From Paraburkholderia translucens (lineage in GTDB: Bacteria; Pseudomonadota; Gammaproteobacteria; Burkholderiales; Burkholderiaceae), in the NCBI RefSeq assembly GCF_020881035.1, contig NZ_JAJITC010000007.1, forward strand, positions 1 to 64,000: DNA of 64,000 nt. The letters run 5' to 3'. Positions 36,526 to 45,412 of this stretch are shown piece after piece. A model generated the notes under the pieces. That model saw nothing but the letters and a program-made list of their open reading frames with translations, did no database searches and had not been told where the DNA came from. The translations under genes and the position numbers were made by a program. The first letter of the stretch is position 1, and the number at the start of each line of letters is the position of its first letter.

Positions 36526-37551
36526 TTACAGCCCCTTCGCTTTCAGCAACGCATCGAGACGCGGATAAACGCGCCGCGCGTTGCCTTCATAGATCTTGTG
36601 ACGCTCGTCTGCGTCGACGTGCGCCGCCTCGACATAGCGCTTCGTGTCGTCGAAATAGTGCCCGGTCTCCGGATCGATGCCGCGCACCGCGCCGATCATC
36701 TCGCTCGCGAACAGGATGTTATCCACGGGAATCACGCGCGTGAGCAGATCGATACCCGGCTGATGATAGACACAGGTGTCGAAGAACACGTTGTTCAGCA
36801 GATGGTCCTTCAGCAAGGGCTTTTTCAGCTCCTGCGCGAGACCGCGGAAGCGTCCCCAGTGATACGGCACCGCGCCGCCGCCGTGCGGGATCACGAACCG
36901 CAGCGTCGGGAAATCGCGGAACAGGTCCGAGGTCAGGCATTGCATGAACGCGGTGGTGTCCGCGTTCAGGTAGTGCGAACCGGTGGTGTGAAAGCACGCA
37001 TTGCAGCTCGTGCTCACGTGAATCATTGCGGGAATGTCGTACTCGACCATCTTCTCGTAGATCGGGTACCAGTAGCGGTCGGACAGTGGCGGGCTGGTCC
37101 AGTAGCCGCCCGACGGATCGGGATTCAGGTTGATCGCGACGTTACCGTACTGCTCGACGCATTTGACGAGTTCAGGAATACAGGTGGCCGTATCGACACC
37201 CGGGCTTTGCGGCAGCATCGCGGCCGGCACGAAGTTCTCGGGAAAGAGCCGGCTCACGCGAAAGCACAGTTCGTTGCAGATCGCGGCCCACGTGCTCGAG
37301 ATTTCGAAGTCGCCGATGTGGTGCGCCATAAAACTCGCGCGCGGGCTGAAGATCGTCAGATCGAGGCCGCGCTCGCGCATCAGTCGCAACTGGTTGCTTT
37401 CGATCGACTCGCGCAACTCGTCGTCGCTGATCTGCAATTCCGACACCTTCGGCATCCCGGTCGGATTCGTGATGCCCGCGATCTGGCGGTTGCGCCACGT
37501 CTCCAACGCTTTGGGGGCGGTGGTGTAGTGGCCGTGAATGTCGATGATCAC
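36526..37551 (-). CDS. ligJ: 4-oxalomesaconate hydratase, amidohydrolase type
   Basis: A 341-residue amidohydrolase-fold enzyme matching LigJ of Sphingobium in length and sequence. It hydrates 4-oxalomesaconate to 4-carboxy-4-hydroxy-2-oxoadipate. The N-terminal IDIHGHYTT supplies two metal histidines, and [18 protein letters not shown] and [10 protein letters not shown] are typical of the branch. Pseudomonas GalB uses an unrelated fold, so this is the LigJ solution. GTG 37551 has GAGGA 6 bases upstream. It follows the transporter gene and precedes the aldolase gene. Confidence 0.88.
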   Translation of the reverse strand: MIIDIHGHYTTAPKALETWRNRQIAGITNPTGMPKVSELQISDDELRESIESNQLRLMRERGLDLTIFSPRASFMAHHIGDFEISSTWAAICNELCFRVSRLFPENFVPAAMLPQSPGVDTATCIPELVKCVEQYGNVAINLNPDPSGGYWTSPPLSDRYWYPIYEKMVEYDIPAMIHVSTSCNACFHTTGSHYLNADTTAFMQCLTSDLFRDFPTLRFVIPHGGGAVPYHWGRFRGLAQELKKPLLKDHLLNNVFFDTCVYHQPGIDLLTRVIPVDNILFASEMIGAVRGIDPETGHYFDDTKRYVEAAHVDADERHKIYEGNARRVYPRLDALLKAKGL

Positions 37552-37622
37552 CGTGATTCCTCAGTAGATGAATTTGACCAGCGGCGCGGGCGCAATGCTC
37601 GCGTGCCGCACTCCCGCAAGTG

Positions 37623-38981
37623 TCAATGCGCGGTATTCGGCTGCGCTGCCGGTTCGCCGCCGCCGACGCGTTGGCTCGCCAGGATGGCGATCGCCGCCAA
37701 GGTAGCGGGGATCGCGAGCATCGCCAGGATCGCGCCGAATTGCCAGCCGAGACCCAGCAGCGCGCCGCCGATCGCCGAGCCGAAGATGCTGCCGAAGCGC
37801 CCCATGCCGAGCATCCAGCTCACACCGGTCGCACGCGCAACGGTCGGGTAACGACCGGGTGCAAATGCGTTCAGACCGGTTTGCGCACCGCTCATGCAGA
37901 AGCCGGCGGCAAACACGAGCAAGGCGAGCGACGACGACAGCGCCCCGATATAGCCGAGCGCGAGCACGCACAGCGCGCCACCGACATATGCGGCGCTGAT
38001 GACCGGCGCGGGCCGCGACTTGTCCATGATCCAGCCGACCAGGATCGCGCCGATCGTGCCGCCGATCTGGAACATTGCCGTGACGTTGGCCGCGGTCGAG
38101 ACCGACAGACCGGCATCCTTCATCAGCGTCGGCAGCCAGCCGGTCAGCAGATAGATCACGAGCAGGCCCATGAAATACGTGACCCACAGCGCAATCGTCA
38201 TCGAGCCATAACCTTGCGAGAACAGTACGCCGATCGGCTTGCGGGTCGGCAGCGGCGGTTCGTTCGACACGAACGTTTCATTGCCCGCAAAGCGCGCGCC
38301 GCACGCCCGGCCAAGGACCTTGCCGATACGCTGCGACGGCGCGCCACGCACCGCGAGCAGGCGGGCCGACTCAGGCAGCAGCCAGATCTGGAACGGGATC
38401 AGCACGAGCGGCAGCGCGCCGCCGAAAATCAGCACGGCGCGCCAGCCATGAACCGGAATCAGCCAGCCAGCCGCGAAGCCGATCAATGCCGAGCCGAGAT
38501 TGAAGCCGGTGAACATCACCGTAATCAGCAATGCGCGCTTGCGTTGCGGTGCGTACTCGGAGAGCAGCGTCGTCGTGTTCGGCATCGCGGCGCCAAGGCC
38601 GATACCGGTCAGCAGACGCAGCGTTGCCATCTGCATCGGGGATTGCGTGAACGCGGTCGCGATCGTGAACACGCCGAACAGAAACACCGACGTAATCAGC
38701 ACCCACTTGCGGCCGATGCGGTCCGACGCCGGGCCCGCGAACAATGCACCGATCACGAGGCCGATCGGCGCCGCGCTCATCACGAGGCCGAAAGCGGGAC
38801 GCGAGATCGCCCAATCGTGAATGATCGACGGCGCGACGAAACCCATGATCGCGACGTCCATGCCGTCGGCCGTCACGATCAGAAAACATAGCGCTACCAG
38901 TAACCACTGGTAGAGCGAAATCGGCCGTTCGTCGATGAACGCCTTGATATCAATCCTGTTACCGCTGGTCGTGCCCGTCAT
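37623..38981 (-). CDS. MFS transporter, aromatic acid:H+ symporter (gallate/protocatechuate type)
   Basis: A 452-residue, 12-helix transporter of the AAHS family. The first helix has TADGMDVAIMGF (DGxD motif) and the loop after helix 2 has SDRIGRKWV. GalT and related gallate or protocatechuate importers have this form. ATG 38981 has GGAGAG 5 bases upstream; an ORF continuing to 39491 is not supported by composition. First gene of the operon with LigJ and LigK, so the likely substrate is an acid entering 4,5-cleavage. Confidence 0.87.
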   Translation of the reverse strand: MTGTTSGNRIDIKAFIDERPISLYQWLLVALCFLIVTADGMDVAIMGFVAPSIIHDWAISRPAFGLVMSAAPIGLVIGALFAGPASDRIGRKWVLITSVFLFGVFTIATAFTQSPMQMATLRLLTGIGLGAAMPNTTTLLSEYAPQRKRALLITVMFTGFNLGSALIGFAAGWLIPVHGWRAVLIFGGALPLVLIPFQIWLLPESARLLAVRGAPSQRIGKVLGRACGARFAGNETFVSNEPPLPTRKPIGVLFSQGYGSMTIALWVTYFMGLLVIYLLTGWLPTLMKDAGLSVSTAANVTAMFQIGGTIGAILVGWIMDKSRPAPVISAAYVGGALCVLALGYIGALSSSLALLVFAAGFCMSGAQTGLNAFAPGRYPTVARATGVSWMLGMGRFGSIFGSAIGGALLGLGWQFGAILAMLAIPATLAAIAILASQRVGGGEPAAQPNTAH

Positions 38982-39915
38982 CAAAACTCTCCTGTCTCCT
39001 TCACTGGTCTCATCGCGCGCATCATGGCGATGCCCCCACACGCCTGCCTCAAACAACTGGCGTGACGGTACGTTTTGCGATTCGCGCGCCAAAGCGCGGG
39101 TTAACCATAGGGTCGTCGCGCGTATCTGGGTTTTCGCCGTTCCCGCATAGCGCCGGCGAAGTCGGGCGTTTCGCCCAAAGCCTTGCCGGATAAGTACTCG
39201 GCCCCCGCCTGTCGCCTCTGAAACCGGGCTTCCAGAATGCTGCCTTTTGTACACCGTCATAAACGAAACAGATGTCTCGGGAACGAAGTCGCATAGAACG
39301 GCCGAGAGGCCCTCCGCTTTTGCCGATCGGCGGGGATGCACCGCGCTACCTTTGCTATTTCTCCCGCGAATGAAGGGGCCAAACGAAAAAGCGGAATGAC
39401 TTCGGTTTCGCGCTCGATTGGGCGACCCGTGCGTGCGCTTGTGGTGTGCATTACGCGGCCACGTTGAGTGACGCGTGTCTTTTTCCCACAAGGACGCGAT
39501 AAATTATTTGGATGCGAAGAGAAAGAGATTGAAATGCACCGTGAGGTAATGACGATTCCTGGACCACGTCGTGAAGTGATGTTGAGGAGAACCTGCGCAA
39601 AGTACTGCTTCTATTCCCATTGCACAGAGAATTGCGCCATCCGTTCGCTGCCTTGCATGGAGAAGAAAGGGACGTCAATCGCGGCCGCTGCAATGTCGTG
39701 GCGTGAACCCGACGCTACCCGCAATCGTTTTGGATCGGATTGCAGACCCACTTCTGATTCGGCAAGTCACAGTGTGTCATTCGACCGTGAGCACCCCGAA
39801 TGACCACGCGCTGACAAATTATTACGTTTTCACCGCGTCAGACGGGTAGCATAACGAAGGCAAGTCCTGCGAGCGCCCTGCTCGCATTCGTCATTGAACC
39901 GCGGAGATTTTGCAA
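38982..39915. other. Long region without a confident gene
   Basis: About 930 bases between the aromatic operon and the DUF3597 gene. It must contain the operon promoter. The part near 39450-39830 has visibly lower GC and an open frame (39534-39803, 89 codons, cysteine-rich), but this has no ribosome site or known relatives. Regulators of such operons, often LysR type, are absent here. Confidence 0.5.
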
Positions 39916-40317
39916 ATGAGTATTTTCGGTGACATCGTGCACAAGCTGTTCGGCAAAGCGAAGCCGGACCAACCTCCCCCCACGGCGGAACCGACCCCTG
40001 ACCCGGCCGCCGCCCAAGCCGCGACACCTAACGCTCCCGCCGCGCCCGCACCGCTGACCGACGTCGACGTTGCCGCCGTGATGGATCAACTCGTCAGCGA
40101 AAGCGGACAGAAGCTGAACTGGCGCACGTCGATCGTCGACACGATGAAAGCGCTCGGCGTCGACAGCAGTCTCGAACACCGCAAGCAACTTGCGCAGGAA
40201 TTGAAATACAGCGGGGACATGAACGACTCCGCGAGCATGAACGTCTGGCTGCACAAGCAGGTCATGCAGGCGCTCGCGGCGAACGGCGGCAAGCTGCCGC
40301 CCGATCTGGCAAGTTAA
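39916..40317 (+). CDS. DUF3597-family protein
   Basis: A 133-residue soluble protein. It begins MSIFGDIVHKLFGKAKPDQ, then a proline/alanine-rich linker (about residues 20-50), then the conserved helical part DVAAVMDQLVSESGQKLNWR through DTMKALGVDSSLEHRKQLA, as in DUF3597 proteins. Their function is unknown; a LysM-like role has been proposed for the fold. ATG 39916 has GGAGA 8 bases upstream. No operon partner. Confidence 0.85.
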   Translation: MSIFGDIVHKLFGKAKPDQPPPTAEPTPDPAAAQAATPNAPAAPAPLTDVDVAAVMDQLVSESGQKLNWRTSIVDTMKALGVDSSLEHRKQLAQELKYSGDMNDSASMNVWLHKQVMQALAANGGKLPPDLAS

Positions 40318-40354
40318 GCAGCACGAATTACGCATTTCGCAATACGCGATAAGA

Positions 40355-40400
40355 GTCCGTGATCCGGACGCGGTTGCCCGGTCGGTACGACCAACCGGGC
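40355..40400 (+). repeat. Two tandem stem-loops after the DUF3597 gene
   Basis: GTCCG/CGGAC (40355-40369) and GCCCGGT/ACCGGGC (40376-40400) form consecutive hairpins 40-85 bases after the stop. No T-run follows, so any terminator role would be Rho-assisted or as a 3' stabiliser. Confidence 0.4.
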
Positions 40401-40551
40401 GCCCCGAACCTTCCACGTTCTACGCGCGGCAAACATTGCACGCGCAATCGACCGGCAAGAACGCGCATTGCACGCGGGCACGCCAGGACGATCGAAGCCA
40501 ACCCGCATATCGAATGCGGGTAACGGCACACATTGCAAGGGAGTAGCGCGG

Positions 40552-40824
40552 CTATTGCGCCGCGGTGAGCTTGAGTCCCGGCCGAAGCGGCTGGGGAGAC
40601 CCTTGCGGATCCTTGCGCTCGTCCGATACCTGTTCGATTCCTTTTCTCGTGACTTCTTCGAGAAAGGTCAGGCGAGCCCGGTAGTAGTCGGCACGCGACT
40701 GTGCGTCGAGCACGAGTTGTTCGGCCTGAAACAGTTCCATGCGCAAGTTGTTCAGCGCACGCTCGGCCTGTTTCTCGGGGGTGGGAGCATGTTGTGAAGC
40801 CCAGTTGGCAAGCCACCTCATCAT
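40552..40824 (-). CDS. Hypothetical coiled-coil protein
   Basis: A 90-residue cytoplasmic protein, mostly one long charged helix (EKQAERALNNLRMELFQAEQ through ARLTFLEEV) with a proline-rich tail. ATG 40824 has AGGAGG 7 bases upstream, which makes the gene convincing. No family is recognised. Similar small coiled-coil proteins are common in Burkholderiaceae. Convergent with the DUF3597 gene. Confidence 0.7.
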   Translation of the reverse strand: MMRWLANWASQHAPTPEKQAERALNNLRMELFQAEQLVLDAQSRADYYRARLTFLEEVTRKGIEQVSDERKDPQGSPQPLRPGLKLTAAQ

Positions 40825-40995
40825 GGTGAAGCCCTCCTTGAGTTCAAGGCTCTGCTACGACACAGGCTATCAAATTCCGGACACGACGTGTGTGAAAACG
40901 TCTCCGGCGTTACTTGTTGTGCAAGCCACTGTGGGGCACCACACGATCAACTTTCCACGACTGCTTTGTTACTGATACCACAACTCGCGCGAAAC

Positions 40996-41023
40996 GAAAA
41001 AAGCCCGCGCAGCAAAAGCGGGC
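40996..41023 (-). terminator. Rho-independent terminator after the Na/Pi gene
   Basis: On the minus strand GCCCGC and GCGGGC pair around a short loop and are followed by six T residues. It lies about 130 bases beyond the stop of the Na/Pi cotransporter-like gene. Confidence 0.85.
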
Positions 41024-41152
41024 AAATCCCACTCTTCGTAAGCGTGTCATGACGATGACACATGAGAAGCTTATCGCTCGTGGGATATGAACGTCCGTGT
41101 GCTGGCGCTCAGTTCCGCGCGAATAGATCGACCGGCAATCGGCGGTCGCGCG

Positions 41153-42853
41153 CTATTGACCTTCTTGAAGCGCTGCCCCGATTTTCGCAATGGCTCGCGC
41201 AAAGTGAGCGATCTGCCGCCCCTGCTCGATCAGATCCATGGCGATCCGGAATGTGACTACGTCAGTCTTGTCCGCGAGCTGAAGCTTCGCAAGCACGACC
41301 TGACGCGTGGTCGCGGCGAGCCTGTCGATGCTGGGTTTCGCGTCGACGACCTTCGCGACCATTCCCGGATCGGGCGCCTCGATCGTACGGATTGCCTGCT
41401 CGAGATTGCGGATCACGGCCTCCGAAAACTCCGTGGTCGCCACATCGCGCAGGCGCAGCAAATTGATCGGCTGCGTCATTCGCTGCTGCCCGACCATCAT
41501 CAATGTCGTGCCGACAATGCCGCTGATGCTCTCCAGATGGCTCGTGACCTGCGTGTAGCCGACCATCTGCCGACCTTCGTCGGCCGAGTGCTCCACGAGC
41601 GACAAGCGACCGATATATTGAAGAATCTCGAAGGCGAGGCGGTCGGTTTCCTTGTCCTGATCGAGCAGGTGATTGATCTCTTCCATGGTGCCGGTCGCCA
41701 TTATCTGCGAGCCGCGTTGCACGACGTGCAGCACCTGTGCGCCGAGCCGGGTCAGCTCGATGCGCACGCGTTGCAGCGCAAGCGAGGGCACCGTCAACGA
41801 CGACTCGTCGAGATACCGCGGATCGCCCGCGGGTTTGGCGGCCTTCGCGCGCTTTGGCACGACCAGTTGCGCGAGTCGCGCGATTGGACCGGTAAACCAG
41901 ATCAGCAAGAGCGTGTTCGCGACGCTGAAGAGCGTATGCACATTCGCGACCTGGCGCGGCGCCTCGGCCGCGAGCCGCGCGAGGCCTTCGAGTTCCGGAT
42001 GCGACGGCGATATCCAGCGCACGAACTGCGCCATCTGCGGAATGAGGAAGAGCGCAATCGCGACGCCGAGCACATTGAATATCAGATGCACGACGCCGAC
42101 CTGCACGGCCTCCGGTGTCTTGCCGATCGAGGCAAGCAATGCCGTGCCGACGGTGCCGACATTCGCACCGAGAATCAGCGTGATGGCGGCTTCGAGCGGC
42201 ATCAAGCCCTGTCCGCTCAACGCGATCACGACCGCGAGCGTCGCCGCCGAGCTTTGCACGATCGCGGTGAAGACGGCCCCAACGATGATGCCGAAGAACG
42301 GATTGCGCATGTCCTGCATCGCGTCGATGAACGGCCGGTACGTGCGCAGCGGATGCGTGGACTCGCCCATCAGCTGGATGCCCATGAACAGCAGCCCGAG
42401 CCCCAACACGACGCGGCCGATCTGTTGCAGCCGCTCGCGCGGGCCGAAGGCGTGCAGCACGAAGCCGACGGCCAGCATGTATGGCGTCAGACGCGACACG
42501 TCGAACGCGATGATCTGTGCGGTGATCGTCGAGCCGATGTTCGCGCCCATGACCATCGGCACCGCCTGGGTCAGCGTCATCAGGCCGGCGGACACGAAGC
42601 CGACCATCAGCACAGTCGTGATGGTCGACGAGTTGAGGAGCGCGGTCACGACGGCACCCGCCATCACGCCGCGAAACCGGTTCGCGGTCAGGACGCCGAT
42701 CAGTGACTGAAGTCTCGATCCCGCGATCGCCTTCAGGCCGCCGGTCAAGAACTCCAGCCCGAGAAGAAACAGCGCGAGGCCGCCGATCAACAGTGCGAAG
42801 ATCCCCACGAGGTTCAACCGCACGGAATCGGCGTCAGCCAGATAATCAGTCAT
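41153..42853 (-). CDS. Na/Pi cotransporter-family protein with PhoU-like C-terminus
   Basis: A 566-residue protein. The N-terminal half has about nine helices and the duplicated Na_Pi repeats with QSSAAT and NSSTITT (serine-rich hairpins that bind substrate), and GANIGST/GANVGTV after each. The C-terminal half (about residue 340 on) is helical and PhoU-like. The family is typified by YjbB, which can export phosphate. ATG 42853 (MTDYLADADS) is chosen with AAAGG 9 bases upstream; the frame is open to 42946. No operon. Confidence 0.87.
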   Translation of the reverse strand: MTDYLADADSVRLNLVGIFALLIGGLALFLLGLEFLTGGLKAIAGSRLQSLIGVLTANRFRGVMAGAVVTALLNSSTITTVLMVGFVSAGLMTLTQAVPMVMGANIGSTITAQIIAFDVSRLTPYMLAVGFVLHAFGPRERLQQIGRVVLGLGLLFMGIQLMGESTHPLRTYRPFIDAMQDMRNPFFGIIVGAVFTAIVQSSAATLAVVIALSGQGLMPLEAAITLILGANVGTVGTALLASIGKTPEAVQVGVVHLIFNVLGVAIALFLIPQMAQFVRWISPSHPELEGLARLAAEAPRQVANVHTLFSVANTLLLIWFTGPIARLAQLVVPKRAKAAKPAGDPRYLDESSLTVPSLALQRVRIELTRLGAQVLHVVQRGSQIMATGTMEEINHLLDQDKETDRLAFEILQYIGRLSLVEHSADEGRQMVGYTQVTSHLESISGIVGTTLMMVGQQRMTQPINLLRLRDVATTEFSEAVIRNLEQAIRTIEAPDPGMVAKVVDAKPSIDRLAATTRQVVLAKLQLADKTDVVTFRIAMDLIEQGRQIAHFARAIAKIGAALQEGQ

Positions 42854-43151
42854 CTTGATGTGCCTTTGATGATCGCGCAAACGGACGCAGGAACTAAGGA
42901 CGTCCCCGCGCCCCGGATCGATGACGGGACCGGCAGCCGGTTGCACTGCGTCCTGGACAGATACCTGAAGCTAACGCTAGGGTAAGAGGAAGATGACTCT
43001 CAGGCAAGGGACTGGGGGTGAATCGGACGGCCGCAGCGGGTGCGCTTCGCCCCGGCGATCAGCAACTCGCGGCGGCACCGGTGCAGGAGTTGATTGCGGT
43101 CAACGCCGGCATCGCGATCGATGCGCCGCGCGCCCGTCGTACCACACAAAA
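42854..43151. other. Intergenic region between the Na/Pi gene and vanB
   Basis: 298 bases containing the Na/Pi gene promoter and the 3' flank of vanB. Open frames cover it on both strands, but none resembles a known protein and no terminator was seen. Confidence 0.5.
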
Positions 43152-44117
43152 TTACAGATCGAGCACCAGGAGCGGCGATTTCGCGCGCGAGCAGCACGGG
43201 AGGAACTGATCGTTCGCCGCGCGCTCCTCCTCGGTCAGATACGAATCCCGGTGATCCGGCTCGCCGGACAGCACCCGCGTCAGACAGGTGCCGCACACGC
43301 CCTGCTCGCACGACGTGATGACCTCGACGCCATGCGCGGCCAGCGCCTGTACGACAGTGCATTCCGGCGGCACGTCGATCGTTGCGCCGCTCGTCGCGAT
43401 GCGCACCTGGAAGCTGCCGCCCGTCGCCGCCTGATTCGCGGGGGCGCCGAAGAACTCGTAGTGCAGCCTGTCTTCGGGCCAGCCCCTCGCGCGGGCGGTT
43501 CCGAGCACGAAGTCCATGAAGCCGCGCGGACCGCATACATAGAGATGCGTACCGGCCGGCGCCTGGCTCAGCGCCTGCTCGATATCGAACGTCGAGGCGC
43601 CCGAATCGTCATCGTGATGAAGCTGGACCGACTTCGCAAAACCAGCCTGCGCAAGACGCTCGACGAACGCCGTGCGTTCCTTCGAACGCGTGCAATAGTG
43701 CATGTCGAACGACGCGCCCGTGGCGGCAAGCCGCTCGGCCATGCAAAGAATCGGCGTAACGCCGATACCGCCAGCAAGCAGCAGATGATGTGCTGCATCT
43801 TCAGCGAGCGCGAAATGATTGCGCGGCGCGCTGATCTGCAGACGGTCGCCTTCGCGGACCAGATCATGCACCGCTTTCGATCCGCCGCGTCCCGCTTCCT
43901 CGCGCAGCACCGCGATCAGATAGCGATGCGTTTCGCGCGGATCATTGCACAAGGAGTACTGCCGCACGAGCCCATTGGGCAAGTGCACCTCGACATGCGA
44001 ACCGGCATCGAAGGCGGGCAACGGTTGACCGTTTTCGCTTGCGAGCTCGAGGCTCGCGATACCCAGCGCTTCGTCGCGCCGGCGCGCAACCACCACATTC
44101 AGCACGCGATGATTCAT
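43152..44117 (-). CDS. vanB: Vanillate O-demethylase reductase subunit
   Basis: A 321-residue phthalate-dioxygenase-reductase-type electron donor. It has an FMN domain (VRQYSLCN), an NADH domain (LAGGIGVTPIL, YVCGPRGFM) and a C-terminal plant-type [2Fe-2S] ferredoxin with CEQGVCGTC and a later cysteine. It passes electrons from NADH to VanA. The ATG overlaps the vanA stop as ATGA, which indicates translational coupling. Confidence 0.92.
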   Translation of the reverse strand: MNHRVLNVVVARRRDEALGIASLELASENGQPLPAFDAGSHVEVHLPNGLVRQYSLCNDPRETHRYLIAVLREEAGRGGSKAVHDLVREGDRLQISAPRNHFALAEDAAHHLLLAGGIGVTPILCMAERLAATGASFDMHYCTRSKERTAFVERLAQAGFAKSVQLHHDDDSGASTFDIEQALSQAPAGTHLYVCGPRGFMDFVLGTARARGWPEDRLHYEFFGAPANQAATGGSFQVRIATSGATIDVPPECTVVQALAAHGVEVITSCEQGVCGTCLTRVLSGEPDHRDSYLTEEERAANDQFLPCCSRAKSPLLVLDL

Positions 44118-45229
44118 GGCGCCGTCCGCACAGGAATGACGCGCGTCACTTCCGCCCGGGGCGCGTCAGCCCGGGGCGCGTCAGCCCCGGGCGCACCGGT
44201 CTGCGCGCGTTCCTGCGCGACGAGCCGATCGATCACGCGACGCGACATCACCCCACCCGCATCAATATTGAGCTTCAGCAGATTGCGCTCGGGCCAGCGC
44301 AACAGGTTCTGCTGCTGACGTTCGAGCATCTCCAGATCTTCGCTGAAGATCTTGCCCTGTCCTTCGCGGATGCTGGCGGTCAGCGCGGCATCGTCGGGAC
44401 GGAAATTGCGTGCCATGCCCCAGAAATACCAGATCGACGTTTCCGTTTCCGGCGTGATGAAGTCCACCACGATCGACGACGCCTTCCTGTCCGCCGGCGC
44501 GTGATAACCGCCGTGCCCGGCATGCGCGACGCCGACCTCGATCAGCACATGACTCGGCGGCGTGAAGTGACAGATCTGCCAACGGTCGACGGGCACGTCG
44601 TCGGCGAGGCCATTACCGCCCAAGGCCATTTTCCAGAACGGTGGCGCGGCGACATTTTCCATGAAACGGCTCGTGCGCACGGTATCGCCCTCGCTCACGG
44701 TTTTCGGCGCAGCTTCGTCGATTTCCTTTTGCCCGATGCTGTTCGCGTGCACGTAGGTCTCGTGCGTCAGATCCATCAGGTTGTCGATCATCAGCCGGTA
44801 ATCGCAGCGGATGTGATAAAGCCCCCCGCCATAAGCCCACTCGGCACTCTCCGCCCACTCCAGATGATGCAGTTTGGCGGCATCGGCCTGCGCCGCATCG
44901 CCGGGCCACACCCAGACGAAACCGTAGCGCTCGATGACCGGGTAGCTGCGAATCGACGGAAAGCCGTTGACGCGTTGGCCCGGCATGCCGGTCGCCTTGC
45001 CCTGACAGCCCATTTCGAGGCCGTGATAGCCGCACACGAGCGTGCCGTCGCGCACGAAACCGAGAGACAACGGCGCGCCGCGATGCGGGCAGAAGTCTTC
45101 GAGCGCCACCACGGCGCCTTGCGCGTTGCGATAGAAAACCATCGGCTCGCCGCAGATCTGCCGGCCGAGCGGCTTGTCCGCGACTTCATCCGGCATACAT
45201 GCGACGTACCACGCATTCTTTGGGAACAT
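44114..45229 (-). CDS. vanA: Vanillate O-demethylase oxygenase subunit
   Basis: A 371-residue Rieske oxygenase that converts vanillate to protocatechuate and formaldehyde. Rieske ligands are C47-P-H49 and C66-G-Y-H69; the mononuclear iron motif is DLTHETYVHA. The C-terminal 25 residues are an unusual tail with two APRAD-like repeats encoded by a 15-bp tandem repeat. The ATG at 45229 follows AAGGAG. Divergent from a MarR regulator. Protocatechuate formed here could enter the 4,5-cleavage operon at 35-39 kb or a 3,4-route elsewhere. Confidence 0.92.
   Translation of the reverse strand: MFPKNAWYVACMPDEVADKPLGRQICGEPMVFYRNAQGAVVALEDFCPHRGAPLSLGFVRDGTLVCGYHGLEMGCQGKATGMPGQRVNGFPSIRSYPVIERYGFVWVWPGDAAQADAAKLHHLEWAESAEWAYGGGLYHIRCDYRLMIDNLMDLTHETYVHANSIGQKEIDEAAPKTVSEGDTVRTSRFMENVAAPPFWKMALGGNGLADDVPVDRWQICHFTPPSHVLIEVGVAHAGHGGYHAPADRKASSIVVDFITPETETSIWYFWGMARNFRPDDAALTASIREGQGKIFSEDLEMLERQQQNLLRWPERNLLKLNIDAGGVMSRRVIDRLVAQERAQTGAPGADAPRADAPRAEVTRVIPVRTAP
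44155..44194. repeat. 15-bp tandem repeat inside vanA
   Basis: Two exact copies of cccggggcgcgtcag (44155-44184) and a partial third. It is in frame and adds five-residue repeats to the VanA C-terminal tail, so copy number can change without breaking the frame. Confidence 0.85.
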
Positions 45230-45273
45230 GTCAGTCTCACTCCTTGTTATTCGGGCTTTTCATTCCGTGCACT

Positions 45274-45297
45274 CATTGAGATTCAGTGTACTCAATG
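45274..45297. promoter_or_regulatory. Inverted repeat, candidate MarR operator at vanA
   Basis: CATTGAG and CTCAATG are separated by 10 bases, 45 bases upstream of the vanA start and between vanA and the divergent MarR gene. Size and symmetry suit a MarR dimer. Binding is inferred. Confidence 0.55.
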
Positions 45298-45301
45298 TGC
45301 C

Positions 45302-45314
45302 TTTAATGATTAAA
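45302..45314. promoter_or_regulatory. Second palindrome in the vanA-marR region
   Basis: TTTAATGATTAAA is a perfect palindrome around a central base, five bases from the larger inverted repeat. It may overlap a promoter -10 or be a second regulator site. Confidence 0.4.
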
Positions 45315-45412
45315 TGAAGGTTTTCCCCTAGCCTTACTTTCAATCAGATAACAGGAAAGCCGTTTCGTCGTTTCCATTCGCAGCGAAAAAGCGCGCTGCT
45401 TTCAGAACATAT

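Noticed and set aside
39534..39803. Possible cysteine-rich 89-residue protein
   Set aside because: No ribosome site, no family, low-GC surroundings; kept only as part of the gap description.
41087..42706. 539-codon open frame on the plus strand
   Set aside because: Antisense to the Na/Pi cotransporter-like gene, which has family motifs and a terminator.
42982..43151. Possible gene remnant between the Na/Pi gene and vanB
   Set aside because: Open frames on both strands but no recognisable protein and no start signals.
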